From: Micromonospora halophytica
GTDB taxonomy: Bacteria > Actinomycetota > Actinomycetes > Mycobacteriales > Micromonosporaceae
Direction: 5' to 3'
Length of the DNA: 64,000 nt
Assembly (NCBI RefSeq): GCF_900090245.1
Contig: NZ_FMDN01000007.1
Span: 1 to 64,000, forward strand
In this document: in pieces, positions 18,249 to 29,655 of the stretch
How positions within the stretch are numbered: position 1 is the stretch's first letter
How the letters are laid out: every line of letters begins with the position of its first letter
Program-made: the position numbers and the translations under genes
The notes under the pieces: model-generated
Told to the model about the DNA's origin: nothing
Databases searched by the model: none
What the model saw: the letters and a program-made list of their open reading frames with translations, nothing else

Positions 18249-19814
18249 ATGGCTCTACGACTCGCCGACGGCACCGCCTGGTCCGACACCCTCGCCCGCG
18301 CGGTGGCCGCCGTGCCGGAGGCCTTCGGGCCCGAGGCGGACGGCGTCACCACGCTGCACAACCTGCTCTCCGGCGAGTGGCGGGCGGCCGGCGCCCCGAG
18401 CCCGGTACGCACCCCGATCGACAGCACCGTCCTGGTCAACATCGCCCGACTCGACGCCGACACCGCCCGCGCCGCGGTCTCCCAGGCCGCTGCCGCGCAC
18501 CGCGACTGGGCCGCCACCCCGCTCGCCGAGCGCAAGGCCCGCGTCACCGACGCCCTGGACGCCCTCACCGCGCACCGTGACCTGCTCGCCCTGCTGCTGG
18601 TCTGGGAGATCGGCAAGCCCTGGCGGCTGGCCTGCGCCGACGTGGACCGCGCCCTGGACGGCGTCCGCTGGTACGTCGAGGAGATCGACCGGATGCTCGC
18701 CGACGGGCGGGAGCCGCTGCCCGGCCCGGTCAGCAACATCGCCTCCTGGAACTACCCGATGAGCGTGCTGGTCCACGCCGAACTGGTGCAACTGCTCGCC
18801 GGCAACGCGGTGATCGCCAAGACCCCCTCGCAGGGCGGCGCGGTCTGCCTGACCGTGGCGCACGCGCTGATGCGCCGCGCCGGGCTGCCCGCCACGCTGC
18901 TCTCCGGCAGCGGCGAGGAGCTCTCCGAGGTCCTGGTCCGGGCGCCCGAGATCGGCGCGGTGGCGTTCGTCGGCGGACGCTCCAACGGCGGCAAGGTCGC
19001 CGCGGCGCTGCTCGACACCGACAAGCGGCACTTCATCGAGCAGGAGGGGCTCAACGCCTGGGGCGTGTGGAACTTCTCCCAGTGGGACACGCTCGCCGCG
19101 CACCTGAAGAAGGGCTTCGAGTACGGCAAGCAGCGCTGCACCGCGTACCCGCGCTTCGTCGTCCAGCGCGACCTGGTGGACGAGTTCCTGGACATGTACC
19201 TGCCGGTGGTGCGCTCCGTCCGGTTCGGACACCCGCTCGCCGTCGGCGCGGACTGGCGGGCCGGTGACCCGCTGCCCGAGCTGGACTTCGGCCCGCTGAT
19301 CAGCGCCGCCAAGGCCGAGGAGCTGCGCCGCAAGGTCGAGGACGCGGTCCGTCACGGCGCGGTGCCGCTGCACCGCGGCAAGCTCGACGGAGCGCCCTTC
19401 CTCGACGGGCAGGACACCTCCGCGTACGTCGCGCCGGCGGTGCTGCTGGCCCCGCCCGGCCGGTCCCGACTGATGCACGCCGAGCCGTTCGGCCCGGTCG
19501 ACACCATCGTCGTGGTGGACACCACCGACGAACTGCTGGCCGCGATGAACGCCTCCAACGGCGCGCTGGTGGCCTCGCTCGCCTGCGACGACGAGGAGTT
19601 GGCCGGCAAGCTCGCGGTCGACCTGCAGGCGTTCAAGGTGGGCATCAACAAGCCCCGCTCGCGAGGCGACCGGGACGAGCCGTTCGGCGGCCGGGGCGCC
19701 TCCTGGAAGGGCGCCTTCGTCGGCGGCGACCTGCTGGTGCAGGCGGTCACCCAGGGCGGCGACGGCCGACTCTACGGCAACTTCCCGGACTACAGCAGCT
19801 ACCCGGCGACCTGA
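18249..19814 (+). CDS. NAD(P)-dependent aldehyde dehydrogenase
   Basis: 521-aa ALDH superfamily enzyme oxidising an aldehyde to the acid. Cofactor-binding Lys191 (AKTPSQ), substrate-channel motif ASWNYPMSV near 165, glutamate in FIEQEGLNAWG (about 264-266; the usual ELGG is altered), catalytic Cys297 in YGKQRCTAYPR, and C-terminal EPFGPVDTIVVVD. ATG at 18249 follows TGAGGAGA at 6 bases. The altered ELGG box and the RCTAY active-site string place it outside the classical betaine or coniferyl ALDHs, so the substrate is unknown. It is transcribed alone. Confidence 0.87.
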   Translation: MALRLADGTAWSDTLARAVAAVPEAFGPEADGVTTLHNLLSGEWRAAGAPSPVRTPIDSTVLVNIARLDADTARAAVSQAAAAHRDWAATPLAERKARVTDALDALTAHRDLLALLLVWEIGKPWRLACADVDRALDGVRWYVEEIDRMLADGREPLPGPVSNIASWNYPMSVLVHAELVQLLAGNAVIAKTPSQGGAVCLTVAHALMRRAGLPATLLSGSGEELSEVLVRAPEIGAVAFVGGRSNGGKVAAALLDTDKRHFIEQEGLNAWGVWNFSQWDTLAAHLKKGFEYGKQRCTAYPRFVVQRDLVDEFLDMYLPVVRSVRFGHPLAVGADWRAGDPLPELDFGPLISAAKAEELRRKVEDAVRHGAVPLHRGKLDGAPFLDGQDTSAYVAPAVLLAPPGRSRLMHAEPFGPVDTIVVVDTTDELLAAMNASNGALVASLACDDEELAGKLAVDLQAFKVGINKPRSRGDRDEPFGGRGASWKGAFVGGDLLVQAVTQGGDGRLYGNFPDYSSYPAT

Positions 19815-19838
19815 TCCCGGGGCGGCTGGCACCCGCTG

Positions 19839-20266
<428 letters not shown>

Positions 20267-20452
20267 CCCCGGCCCGGGCAGGGCCCCCGCACCGGCCCTT
20301 CCCGGGCGCCCGCCGGAGAGCACCGGGGACTCGGCCGTTGTCATACCGTCGCCGGCGGCGTCGGGTGAGGTGGACCCGTCACCCGACGCCGGGTGGTCAC
20401 GGACCGGCGTCGCCCCGCCCGCCGCAGCGGCGGCACGCGCCGTCGGGTCGTC

Positions 20453-21556
20453 TCAACCCGGCCGGTCCGCGCGGGCGGTCGCGTCGGCCTGCCGGGGCGG
20501 CCCGACCCGGCCCGCCGACGCGACGCGGGCGGCCAGCGGCACCGTCACGGTCAGCAGGGAGCCGTCCCGCTCGACCGGGGTCGACCGGCCCAGCCGGCGT
20601 ACGGTGCGCAGCATCGGGGCGTTCTCCGCCTGGACGTGCAGCAGCACGGCGGCGTACCCGGCCCGGTCGGCGTGGCCCAGCAGCCGGCGCAGCAGCGCCG
20701 AGCCGAGACCGCGCCGCTGCCAGTCGTCCCGGACCAGCAGGGCCGCCTCGGCCTCGTCCCCCTCACCGAGGAGGTTCGCCATCGCGACGACCGACTCCGC
20801 CGCCCCGCCGGAGCCGGGGACCGTCGCGACCAGGGTGACCCCCCGGGCCGGGTCCAGCAGCCGGCGCAGCCGGCCCGGCGACGGGCTCGCCGCCCCGCTC
20901 AGGTAACGCCGCTGCCGGCTGCGCGCCGAGCACGCCTCGTGCAGCTCCACCACGCCGGCCAGGTCGTCCACGGTCGCCGGGCGGACGACCGTCTCGGACG
21001 AGTCGGGCAGCACCAGGGTCACCCGGTCGGCGTCCCGGCGGGCGACGCCGACCGCCAGCTCGACCAGCGCCTGCGCCCGGGCGTACTCGGCCGGGGTGAA
21101 GCTCGGCTCCCGCCGGCGCAGCTCGTACGAGCCGCCGCTCGGGTCGGCGAGCAGCATGGTCGACGCGCCGACCCCACCGCTCGGGCCGGCCGGCGTCGCC
21201 CGCCAGGTCACCTCGTCCGCGCCGAGCAGGGCGCGCAGCGCCTCCCCGGTCGCCTCCGGGTCCCGCACCAGCCGGGTCGCCAGCCCGAGCACCCGGGTCG
21301 GCTGGTCCACCAGGCCACGCGCCTCGCTGCGCGCCACCCAGCAGTTCCGCCCCCGGCCCCGCTCCACGGCGGCGACCAGGTCCGCCTCGCCGAGCGCGTC
21401 CGGCGCGTCGACGAGGAAGTCGTCGACCGCCCCCGCCTCGGTGGTGTGCACCTGCACGGTGAGGATGTTGACCCCGCGCAGGGCGAGACTCGCCGTGAGC
21501 ACCGACAGGTAACCCGGCCGGTCGTCCACCGTCGCCCGGATCCGCCACAACGCCAT
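20453..21556 (-). CDS. ACT-domain and GNAT acetyltransferase fusion protein
   Basis: 367 aa. Residues about 1-75 form an ACT-like regulatory domain (WRIRATVDDRPGYLSVLTAS, then GVNILTVQVHTTE). The C-terminal half is a GNAT domain: VVRPATVDDLAGVVEL, the acetyl-CoA loop VRDDWQRRGLGSALLRRLL near residue 275, and NAPMLRTVRRLGR. ATG at 21556 is preferred over GTG 21562 because GGGAG lies 7-8 bases before it. The first ACT gene (21647-22348) is 90 bases upstream on the same strand. ACT domains usually bind amino acids, so an amino-acid-controlled protein acetyltransferase is a fair guess. Confidence 0.82.
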   Translation of the reverse strand: MALWRIRATVDDRPGYLSVLTASLALRGVNILTVQVHTTEAGAVDDFLVDAPDALGEADLVAAVERGRGRNCWVARSEARGLVDQPTRVLGLATRLVRDPEATGEALRALLGADEVTWRATPAGPSGGVGASTMLLADPSGGSYELRRREPSFTPAEYARAQALVELAVGVARRDADRVTLVLPDSSETVVRPATVDDLAGVVELHEACSARSRQRRYLSGAASPSPGRLRRLLDPARGVTLVATVPGSGGAAESVVAMANLLGEGDEAEAALLVRDDWQRRGLGSALLRRLLGHADRAGYAAVLLHVQAENAPMLRTVRRLGRSTPVERDGSLLTVTVPLAARVASAGRVGPPRQADATARADRPG

Positions 21557-21646
21557 GTCCACACTCCCTTCCCCGCTACGACACTGCCGGGCGGCTGTTG
21601 CCACGGCGTTGCCCGGCGGTGACGCCCCGGGAACCGTTGGCCCGGC

Positions 21647-22348
21647 TCAGGTGACGCTGGTCACCGACGGTGGGCCGACCAGGTCGAGCCGGTCGCCGAG
21701 GATCACCGCGCCGGCCCGGACGAGCTGGGCCAGCCGGTCCACCTCCGTGGAGTGGAAGGCGGCGGCGGTGAGCGGCTCGGTGTGGTCCCGCGCGACGACC
21801 AGCACCAGACCGGCCCGCCCGAACGGCGCGACCGCGTAGTGGCTGCCGTCGACGCCGGTCGACGCCCGGGCCCGCAGCGGGGTCACCTCGGGCAGCCGGG
21901 GCGGTTCGGGCGTCCGCCAGCTGGCGTGCCCGACGGTCGCCGTCCCGCCGCCGCTGCGCGAGGCCCAGTCCAGCGGCACCACCGCGGCCACCGCCCAGTC
22001 GGCGGCGAGCAGCCCGGGCACCGCGTCGACCAGGGTGGCGACCCCGTCGGTGGGGTTCGCGGCGACCTGGGCGAGCAGTTCGGCGTCCTGACCGGTGGTG
22101 GTCGGCGCGCCGATCGCCCGCCACACCCCGTCGACGCGTACTCCCGGGATGGCGGCCAGACCGGCCAGCAGCCGTTCCACCCGGGCGGCTCCCGGCCAGA
22201 CGACGGTGAAGTCGTCCACGGCCCGCCCGCCGAGCCGTTCCAGGACGACGACCTGGACGATGTCGGCGCCGGATACGCCGAGCGTGCGGGCCACCTGGCC
22301 GAGCGTGCCGGGTCGGTCCGGCAGGGTCACCCGAACTCTCAGCAACAT
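21647..22348 (-). CDS. ACT-domain protein
   Basis: 233 aa. The N-terminal ACT domain reads VRVTLPDRPGTLGQVARTLG, then GADIVQVVVLERLGGRAVDDF. The C-terminal part (about 90-230) is less clear and has a GAF-like flavour, with GLVLVVARDHTEPLTAAAFHSTEVDRLAQL, a pattern also seen in sensor domains. ATG at 22348 with GGAGGGA upstream. First gene of the ACT / ACT-GNAT pair, divergent from the phosphotransferase. A regulatory or sensing role is inferred from domain type only. Confidence 0.78.
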   Translation of the reverse strand: MLLRVRVTLPDRPGTLGQVARTLGVSGADIVQVVVLERLGGRAVDDFTVVWPGAARVERLLAGLAAIPGVRVDGVWRAIGAPTTTGQDAELLAQVAANPTDGVATLVDAVPGLLAADWAVAAVVPLDWASRSGGGTATVGHASWRTPEPPRLPEVTPLRARASTGVDGSHYAVAPFGRAGLVLVVARDHTEPLTAAAFHSTEVDRLAQLVRAGAVILGDRLDLVGPPSVTSVT

Positions 22349-22462
22349 GTCAGTCCCTCCGCTCGGCGGGCCGGCCGGGACGGCCGGCAGGCTGGGCACC
22401 AGCCTGCCGGTTGACCATTTCGCCCCCGTTTCGCTGGCATGTCCCGAGCGGAAAATCCGACC

Positions 22463-22493
22463 TTGACAACAAAGCTGAGCTGCCATCAACTAT
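22463..22493 (+). promoter_or_regulatory. Promoter of the phosphotransferase gene
   Basis: TTGACA (22463-22468) and AACTAT (22488-22493) lie in an AT-rich stretch 19 bases apart; the ATG follows 4 bases later, so the mRNA is probably leaderless. No ribosome-binding site is visible. Confidence 0.45.
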
Positions 22494-22497
22494 TCGG

Positions 22498-23643
22498 ATG
22501 ACCGATCCGGCCGTCGACGCGCTCCGGCCTGGGAGTTCTCCGGCCTCCCCCGCCACGTCCCCCACCGATCCCCCGGCCGCCGGGGCGGACGCCGCCGGCG
22601 CGCGGGGCGGCTCCCCGAAGGGGCTGGACCTCGACCGGCTCGCCGCCCACCTGGCCACCCACCGGCCCGAGCTGGCCGCCGCGCCGCTGACCGCCACCCT
22701 GATCGCCGGCGGCAAGTCCAACCTGACCTACCTGCTGCGCTCCGGCGGGCACGAGGTGGTGCTACGCCGCCCGCCGCTCGGCCATGTGCTGGCCACCGCG
22801 CACGACATGGCCCGCGAGTTCCGGGTGATCTCGGCGCTGACGCCGACCGCGGTGCCGGTCCCCGCCGCCCTGCTGCACTGCGACGACCCGGACGTCATCG
22901 GCGCGCCCTTCTACCTGATGGAGCGGGTCCCCGGCGAGGTGTTCCGCAGCCGCGCCCAGACCGACCCGCTCGGCGACGCGCGACGACGCGAGCTGGCCAT
23001 GGCGATGATGGACACCCTCGCCGCGCTGCACAGCGTCGACCCGGCCGAGGTGGGGCTGGCGGACTTCGGCCGCCCCGAGGGCTACCTCGGCCGGCAGGTG
23101 CGCCGCTGGGCCGGGCAGCTCGACCGCTCCCGCAGCCGCCCGCTGCCCGGCATCGACGAGCTGCGTGACCTGCTGGCCGGCAGCGTCCCGGAGGGGGCGA
23201 ACGCCGGGCGGATCGTGCACGGTGACTACCGGCTGGACAACCTCCTCGCCACCGTCGACCCGGTCTCGGTACGCGCCGTGCTCGACTGGGAGATGGCCAC
23301 CCTGGGCGACCCGCTGGCCGACCTGGGGCTGCTGCTGACCTACTGGGACGTGCTCGGCGACAGCGACCTCGCCGCCGGCAACCCGGTCGCCGACGGGATC
23401 GGCCCGCGCGCCGGCTTTCCCACCGGGGCGGAGCTGATCGAGCGCTACGCCGGGCGCAGCGACGTCGACGTCGGGCCGTTGCACTGGCACGTGGCGCTCG
23501 GCTGCTTCAAGCTCGCGGTGATCTGCGAGGGCATCCACTACCGGCACACCCTCGGGCAGACCCTCGGTGCGGGCTTCGACCGGATCGGCGAGATGGTCGC
23601 GCCGCTGGTCGGGCACGGCCTGCACGCGGTCGGGAAGAAATGA
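22498..23643 (+). CDS. APH/ACAD10-type phosphotransferase family protein
   Basis: 381-aa kinase-fold protein. IAGGKSNLTYLL near residue 70 holds the nucleotide-binding segment; the Brenner motif is HGDYRLDN at 241-248 and the Mg-binding DWE follows at 263. The sequence RRPPLGHVLATAHDMAREFRVISAL and the closing KLAVICEGIHYRH are typical of the group related to the N-terminal domain of human ACAD10/11, often linked to acyl-CoA metabolism. It is not a demonstrated aminoglycoside kinase. ATG at 22498 sits just behind a -10 element. The first 40 residues are Pro/Ala-rich and disordered-looking. Confidence 0.87.
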   Translation: MTDPAVDALRPGSSPASPATSPTDPPAAGADAAGARGGSPKGLDLDRLAAHLATHRPELAAAPLTATLIAGGKSNLTYLLRSGGHEVVLRRPPLGHVLATAHDMAREFRVISALTPTAVPVPAALLHCDDPDVIGAPFYLMERVPGEVFRSRAQTDPLGDARRRELAMAMMDTLAALHSVDPAEVGLADFGRPEGYLGRQVRRWAGQLDRSRSRPLPGIDELRDLLAGSVPEGANAGRIVHGDYRLDNLLATVDPVSVRAVLDWEMATLGDPLADLGLLLTYWDVLGDSDLAAGNPVADGIGPRAGFPTGAELIERYAGRSDVDVGPLHWHVALGCFKLAVICEGIHYRHTLGQTLGAGFDRIGEMVAPLVGHGLHAVGKK

Positions 23644-23748
23644 CGGAGCTCGGGTACGAGGTGACCGGGCCGCGCCGCCGGTCCGCCTCTGCCTGAGCCG
23701 CCCGCGGGGACCGCCGCCCGCCGGGTGACCCCGGCCACCCGCGCCCCG

Positions 23749-24795
23749 TCAGGCGGAGGCGCGGTGGATGAGCTGGGTGTCGAGCAGGATGTGCGGGCTG
23801 AGGATCTCGTCACCCCGGATGCGGGCCACCAGCAGTCGCGCCATCTGCCGGCCCATCTCCTCCACCGGCTGGAAGACCGTGGTCAACGGCGGATCGGCCT
23901 GCCGGGCGACCGGAGCGTCGTCGAAGCCGATCACCGCCACGTCCTCCGGCACCCGGCGGCCCGCCTCGCGCAGCGTCCTCAACGCGCCGAACGCCATCAG
24001 GTCGGAGGCGACGAAGACGGCGTCCAGGTCGGGGCAGACCTCCAGCAGCCGGCGCATACCGGCCGCGCCGCTGCCCTCGCTGAAGTCCCCGTACGCGATC
24101 ATGCGGGGGTCGACCTCGGCCCCGGCGGCCCGCACGGCGTCCCGGTAGCCGGCGAGGCGGGCCAGGCCGGCGCCCATGTCCTGCGGACCGGCAATGGTGG
24201 CGATCCGCCGCCGCCCCCGGCGGGCCAGGTGCTCGACCGCCTGCCGGGCGCCGCCGACGTTGTCCACGTCGACGAACCAGGAGGGCCGGGCCCCGGGCTG
24301 GAGCATGCGTGCCGGCCGGCCGCCGAGCACGGTGGGCAGGCCCCGCTCCTCCAGCAGCGTGGGCAGCGGGTCGGAGTCGTGCAGCGAGAGCAGCAGGACG
24401 CCGTCGACGTGCTGGTTGGTCAGGTGGTGCTCGACCCGTTCCCGCTCGATCGGGGACTGCACCATGGCGAGCCAGAGCTGCAACGGCGTCTCCAGCAGCC
24501 CGGAGCTGACGCCTCGGACGATGCCGGCGAAGAACGGCTCGGTGAAGACCCGCTCCCCCGACTCGGAGACCACCAGCGCCACCGAGTCGGTCCGCTGGGT
24601 GACCAGGGCCCGGGCGGCACGGTTCGGGACGTACCCCAGCTCGGCGATCGCCTGTTGCACGGCGGCCCGGGCCTCCGGGCTGACCTGGGGTGAGCCGTTG
24701 ACCACCCGGGAGACCGTGCCGCGGCCGACACCCGCGCGGGCGGCGACCGCGTCGAGTGTCGGGCGCCCGAGCGACCGGGTGCGCTGCGTTGTCAT
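23749..24795 (-). CDS. cebR: LacI-family repressor CebR
   Basis: 348 aa. Helix-turn-helix at about 14-40 (TLDAVAARAGVGRGTVSRVVNG) with the LacI hinge following, then a periplasmic-binding-protein-like sensor domain (DGVLLLSLHDSD; DAVFVASDLMAFGALRTLRE; DVAVIGFDDAPVA). It is the last gene of the ceb/bglC cluster, 89 bases beyond bglC. In Streptomyces CebR binds TGGGAGCGCTCCCA and is released by cello-oligosaccharides; three such boxes occur in this window. ATG at 24795 with GGAGGAGC upstream. Confidence 0.92.
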   Translation of the reverse strand: MTTQRTRSLGRPTLDAVAARAGVGRGTVSRVVNGSPQVSPEARAAVQQAIAELGYVPNRAARALVTQRTDSVALVVSESGERVFTEPFFAGIVRGVSSGLLETPLQLWLAMVQSPIERERVEHHLTNQHVDGVLLLSLHDSDPLPTLLEERGLPTVLGGRPARMLQPGARPSWFVDVDNVGGARQAVEHLARRGRRRIATIAGPQDMGAGLARLAGYRDAVRAAGAEVDPRMIAYGDFSEGSGAAGMRRLLEVCPDLDAVFVASDLMAFGALRTLREAGRRVPEDVAVIGFDDAPVARQADPPLTTVFQPVEEMGRQMARLLVARIRGDEILSPHILLDTQLIHRASA

Positions 24796-24884
24796 CGTCT
24801 GCTCCTCCGACGTCGGGCGGGCCCGCCACCACCCCGGGGAGGGGGTACGGGGGCGGGACCGCCCGGAATGCTGCTGGCCTTCGC

Positions 24885-26314
<1,430 letters not shown>

Positions 26315-26318
<4 letters not shown>

Positions 26319-27157
26319 GACTTGACGGCACCTTCCATGATCCCGCCGATGATCTGGCGGCCGAACAGGATGAACACGATCACCAACGGCACTGTGCCGA
26401 CGGCGGTCGCGGCGAACACCTGCGAGTAGTCGGTGTAGTAGGCGTACGAGAGGAACGCCAGCGACACCTGCAGGGTCGGGTTCTCGGGGGTGAGCACGGC
26501 GTACGGCCACAGGTAGGAGTTCCAGGTCTCCATGAAGGTGAGCAGGCCGAGCACGGCGGCGGCCGGGCGCAGCGCGGGCAGCACGATGTTCCAGTAGATC
26601 CGGAAGGTGCTGGCCCCGTCGACCCGGCCCGCCTCGATCAGCTCGTCGGAGATGGCCTGGATGGCGTACTGCCGCATCATGAACACGCCGAACGCGCTGA
26701 CCAGGAAGGGCACGGTCACCGCGTAGAGGGTGTCGTACCAGCCGAAGTCCTGGATCATGCCCCAGAGCGGGATGAGGCCGAGCTGGGTCGGGATCATCAT
26801 GGTCACGATGATCGCCAGCAGCAGGATGTTGCGGCCCCGGAAGCGCAGCTTGGCGAAGGCGAAGCCGGCCAGCGAGCCGGTGATCACCACGGAGACGGTC
26901 ACCACCGTGGAGACGATCAGCGAGTTGACCAGACCGGTGAGGAAGTTCGCCGCCTCGTTGTCGAGCGCCCGGCCGAAGTTGTCGCCGAACGAGCCGGCCG
27001 GGGTGATCGGCGGGGGCACGTCGTTGATCGAGTCCAGGCTGCGGGTGGCGATGACCACCATGTAGTAGAAGGGGTAGATCGAGAAGAGCACCGCCAGCAC
27101 GAGGGCCACGTACATCAGCGGGCTGGTGCGCCAGAGGCGCTGGGAAGCCGAGTTCAC
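26315..27157 (-). CDS. cebG: Cellobiose ABC transporter permease CebG
   Basis: 280-aa inner-membrane permease of the MalG type with six predicted helices. The EAA loop [20 protein letters not shown] (residues near 195) contacts the shared MsiK-type ATPase, which is not encoded here. GTG at 27157, 10 bases after cebF. Its stop overlaps the bglC start. Assignment to cellobiose rests on gene order and CebR boxes. Confidence 0.92.
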
Positions 27158-27167
27158 GGGTCGCTCC

Positions 27168-28136
27168 TCACTTGACCGTACGGCGGACGAGCAGGAAGTT
27201 CACCAGTGAGACCAGGGCGATCATCACGAACATCGCCCAGGCCACCGCGGCGCCGTACCCGGCGGTGTTCAGGTTCTCGATGCCCAGTTCGTACATGTAC
27301 ATCGCCAGCGTCTGGAACTCGCGCTGGTCCCCACCGATGATGTTGCCGTTGGCGAAGACGAGCGGCTCGGTGAAGAGCTGGAGCCCACCGATGGTGGAGA
27401 GGGTGACCACGAAGACGAAGGTCGGGGTGAGCATCGGCAGGGTGATCCGCCAGAACTGCTTCCACTGGCTGGCCCCATCGATCGCCGCCGCCTCGTAGAG
27501 GTCCTTCGGGATCGCCTGCATGCCGGCGAGCAGGATCAGCGTGTTGTAGCCGGTCCAGCGCCAGTTGACCATGGACGAGATGGCGGTCCAGGAGCTCCAC
27601 TTCTGCGCGTCCCAGTCGACCGGGTCGACGCCGACCAGGCCGAGCAGCCAGTTGAACAGGCCGAAGTCGCGCTGGAAGAGCATGCCGAAGACGATCGCCA
27701 CGGCGGCGACGGAGACCACGTTCGGCATGAAGATGGCCATCCGGAAGAACGTGCGGGCGCGCAGGAACGTGCGGTTGAGCAGGGTCGCCAGGAAGAGCGC
27801 CAGCAGCAGCTGCGGGACGGTCGACAGCAGGAAGATGCCGAACGTGTTGACCGTGGCGTTCCAGAAGTACTCGTCGGTGAAGAGCCGGGTGTAGTTGTCG
27901 AACCCGATGAAGCTGTGCTCGCCGATGAGGTTCCAGTCGTGCAGCGACATCCAGGCGGTACGGAGCATCGGGTAGAGCCCGAAGATCGAGAACAGCACGA
28001 AGAACGGGGCGATGTAGAGGTACGGGGAGACCTTGAGGTCGAGGCGGTTGAGCGTCAACGCCCGGCTCCGGCGCCGGGTGGGAGGAGGCGGCGGCGCGGC
28101 CGGTGACGGCGGCGCGCTCGTGGCCGACAGGCTCAT
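27168..28136 (-). CDS. cebF: Cellobiose ABC transporter permease CebF
   Basis: 322-aa MalF-type permease with a Pro-rich cytoplasmic N-terminus (about 1-35), six membrane segments, and the EAA loop EAAAIDGASQWKQFWRITLP near residue 223. ATG at 28136 with AAAGGA upstream. It lies between cebE and cebG; the intergenic hairpin at 28201-28231 separates it from cebE. Confidence 0.92.
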   Translation of the reverse strand: MSLSATSAPPSPAAPPPPPTRRRSRALTLNRLDLKVSPYLYIAPFFVLFSIFGLYPMLRTAWMSLHDWNLIGEHSFIGFDNYTRLFTDEYFWNATVNTFGIFLLSTVPQLLLALFLATLLNRTFLRARTFFRMAIFMPNVVSVAAVAIVFGMLFQRDFGLFNWLLGLVGVDPVDWDAQKWSSWTAISSMVNWRWTGYNTLILLAGMQAIPKDLYEAAAIDGASQWKQFWRITLPMLTPTFVFVVTLSTIGGLQLFTEPLVFANGNIIGGDQREFQTLAMYMYELGIENLNTAGYGAAVAWAMFVMIALVSLVNFLLVRRTVK

Positions 28137-28200
28137 GGGGTGTCCTTTCCCGGCGCCGGCGGGGCCGGTGAGGCGGGCGGTACGTGGAACGGGACGCCGC

Positions 28201-28231
28201 CGGTGGCGCCCGGGAGACCCGGACGCCACCG
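28201..28231 (-). terminator. Intercistronic hairpin between cebE and cebF
   Basis: CGGTGGCGCCCGGG (28201-28214) pairs with CCCGGACGCCACCG (28218-28231) in 13 of 14 positions with a 3-base loop. It lies about 19 bases past the cebE stop. Such a partial terminator or 3'-end stabiliser would give more binding protein than permease. Confidence 0.6.
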
Positions 28232-28249
28232 CCGGTGGTGGATCAGTGC

Positions 28250-29542
28250 TCAGAAGGCGCCCTGGGTCTTGGCGTCCTTGGTGAACTGCTCCCAGGCCTT
28301 GTCCTTGGACGACTGCCCGCTCTCGTACGACCGCAGCGCCGGCTCGAAGGCGTTCTCCTTCACCGCCTGGTGCTTCGGGCCGAGGTGCAGCGGCTGGATC
28401 TTGGCGACGCTGTCACCGAAGATCTTGCCGGTCGGCGCGTTGTTGAAGTACTCGTTGGTGTAGGCGAGGAACTCCGGGTTCTTCAGCGCCTCCAGGTTGG
28501 TCGGCAGCGGGCCCTTGGCCTTGAACGCCGCCACCTGGTTCTGCGCGTTGGTCAGGTACTCGGCGAGCTTCGCCGCCTCCTTCGGGTGCTTGCTCTGGGT
28601 CGGCACGGCGAGCCAGGAGCCGCCCCAGTTGCCCGCGCCGCCGGGGACCGGCGCCACGTCCCACTTGCCCTTGTTCTCCGGCCCGGAGTTCTCCTGGACG
28701 ATGCCGAGCATCCAGGACGGGCAGAAGGTCGCCGCGAAGGTGCCCTGCTTGAAGCCGGCGGACCACTCCGGCGACCAGGTGGCCGTCTCGGCGGTGATGT
28801 TGGCGTCGGCCATCGCGATCGCGGTGTCCCAGGCGGTCTTCACCGAGGCGCTGGTGTCGGCGATGACGTTGTCCTGCTTGTCGTAGAACAGGTCGCCGCC
28901 CTGCTGGAACATCACCGCGCTGGAGGCGGTGGTGACCGAGTCCAGCAGGCCCTTGCCGGTCGCGGCGCGGTACTTCTTGCCGGTCTCGATGAAGGCGTTC
29001 CAGTCCGGCCAGAGGGCCGCGACCTGGTCCCGCTCGGTCGGCAGCTTGGCCGCCTCGAAGAGGTCGCGGCGGTAGCAGACCGCCAGCGAGCCGACGTCGG
29101 TCGGCAGGCCGATCAGCCGGCCGTCCGGCGCCTTGCCGAGCTCCCACTTCCAGGGCAGGTAGTCCTTGCTGTGGTCGGACACCAGGGGGCCGAGGTCGGC
29201 CCAGTTCGCCGGGTTGGCCTTGAACTCGTTGAGGATGCCCTCCTCCAGGGCGACGACGTCCGCCGCGCCCTTGCCGGTGGCGAGCGCCCGCACGATCTTC
29301 GGGCGGTACTCGTTGAGCTGCGCGGTCTTGCGCAGCTCGACCTTGATGCCGGTGTCCTTCTCGTACTGCTTGACGATCTCGTCGTATCCGAACTCGCCGA
29401 AGGTGTCCACGACCAGCTTGGCGGGCTTGCCGCCGGACTCCGTGGCGTCGTCGTCGTTGCCGCAGGCCGCGAGACCGCCGATGGCGGTGACTGCGGCCAG
29501 GGCGGCGGCCGCAAGGCGGGTACGCCGCGTGGTGACGCTCAT
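28250..29542 (-). CDS. cebE: Cellobiose-binding lipoprotein CebE
   Basis: 430-aa extracytoplasmic solute-binding protein. Lipobox GGLAACGN (lipidated Cys27), then the family 1 binding-protein fold: KLVVDTFGEFGYDEIVKQYEK, DVVALEEGIL and GLPTDVGSLAVCYRRDLF. Aromatic residues such as those in GGAGNWGGSWLAVPTQS near residue 310 suit sugar stacking. ATG at 29542 with an AGAGGGG stretch upstream. First gene of the operon, behind a promoter bracketed by two CebR boxes. It delivers cellobiose or cellotriose to CebFG. Confidence 0.93.
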   Translation of the reverse strand: MSVTTRRTRLAAAALAAVTAIGGLAACGNDDDATESGGKPAKLVVDTFGEFGYDEIVKQYEKDTGIKVELRKTAQLNEYRPKIVRALATGKGAADVVALEEGILNEFKANPANWADLGPLVSDHSKDYLPWKWELGKAPDGRLIGLPTDVGSLAVCYRRDLFEAAKLPTERDQVAALWPDWNAFIETGKKYRAATGKGLLDSVTTASSAVMFQQGGDLFYDKQDNVIADTSASVKTAWDTAIAMADANITAETATWSPEWSAGFKQGTFAATFCPSWMLGIVQENSGPENKGKWDVAPVPGGAGNWGGSWLAVPTQSKHPKEAAKLAEYLTNAQNQVAAFKAKGPLPTNLEALKNPEFLAYTNEYFNNAPTGKIFGDSVAKIQPLHLGPKHQAVKENAFEPALRSYESGQSSKDKAWEQFTKDAKTQGAF

Positions 29543-29655
29543 CCTGACCCCTCTTTCAGTGGTGAGGCTGGGTTTGGGTGTGGTGGGGGGTGCTGTTCGC
29601 GCTCCCGCGCCGGGCCGGCCGGCGGGCGGCTGCGGGGTGACCCGCAGCACGCTCA

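Noticed and set aside
22498..23643. Aminoglycoside resistance kinase
   Set aside because: The flanking motifs fit the ACAD10/11-like phosphotransferase group rather than known resistance enzymes.
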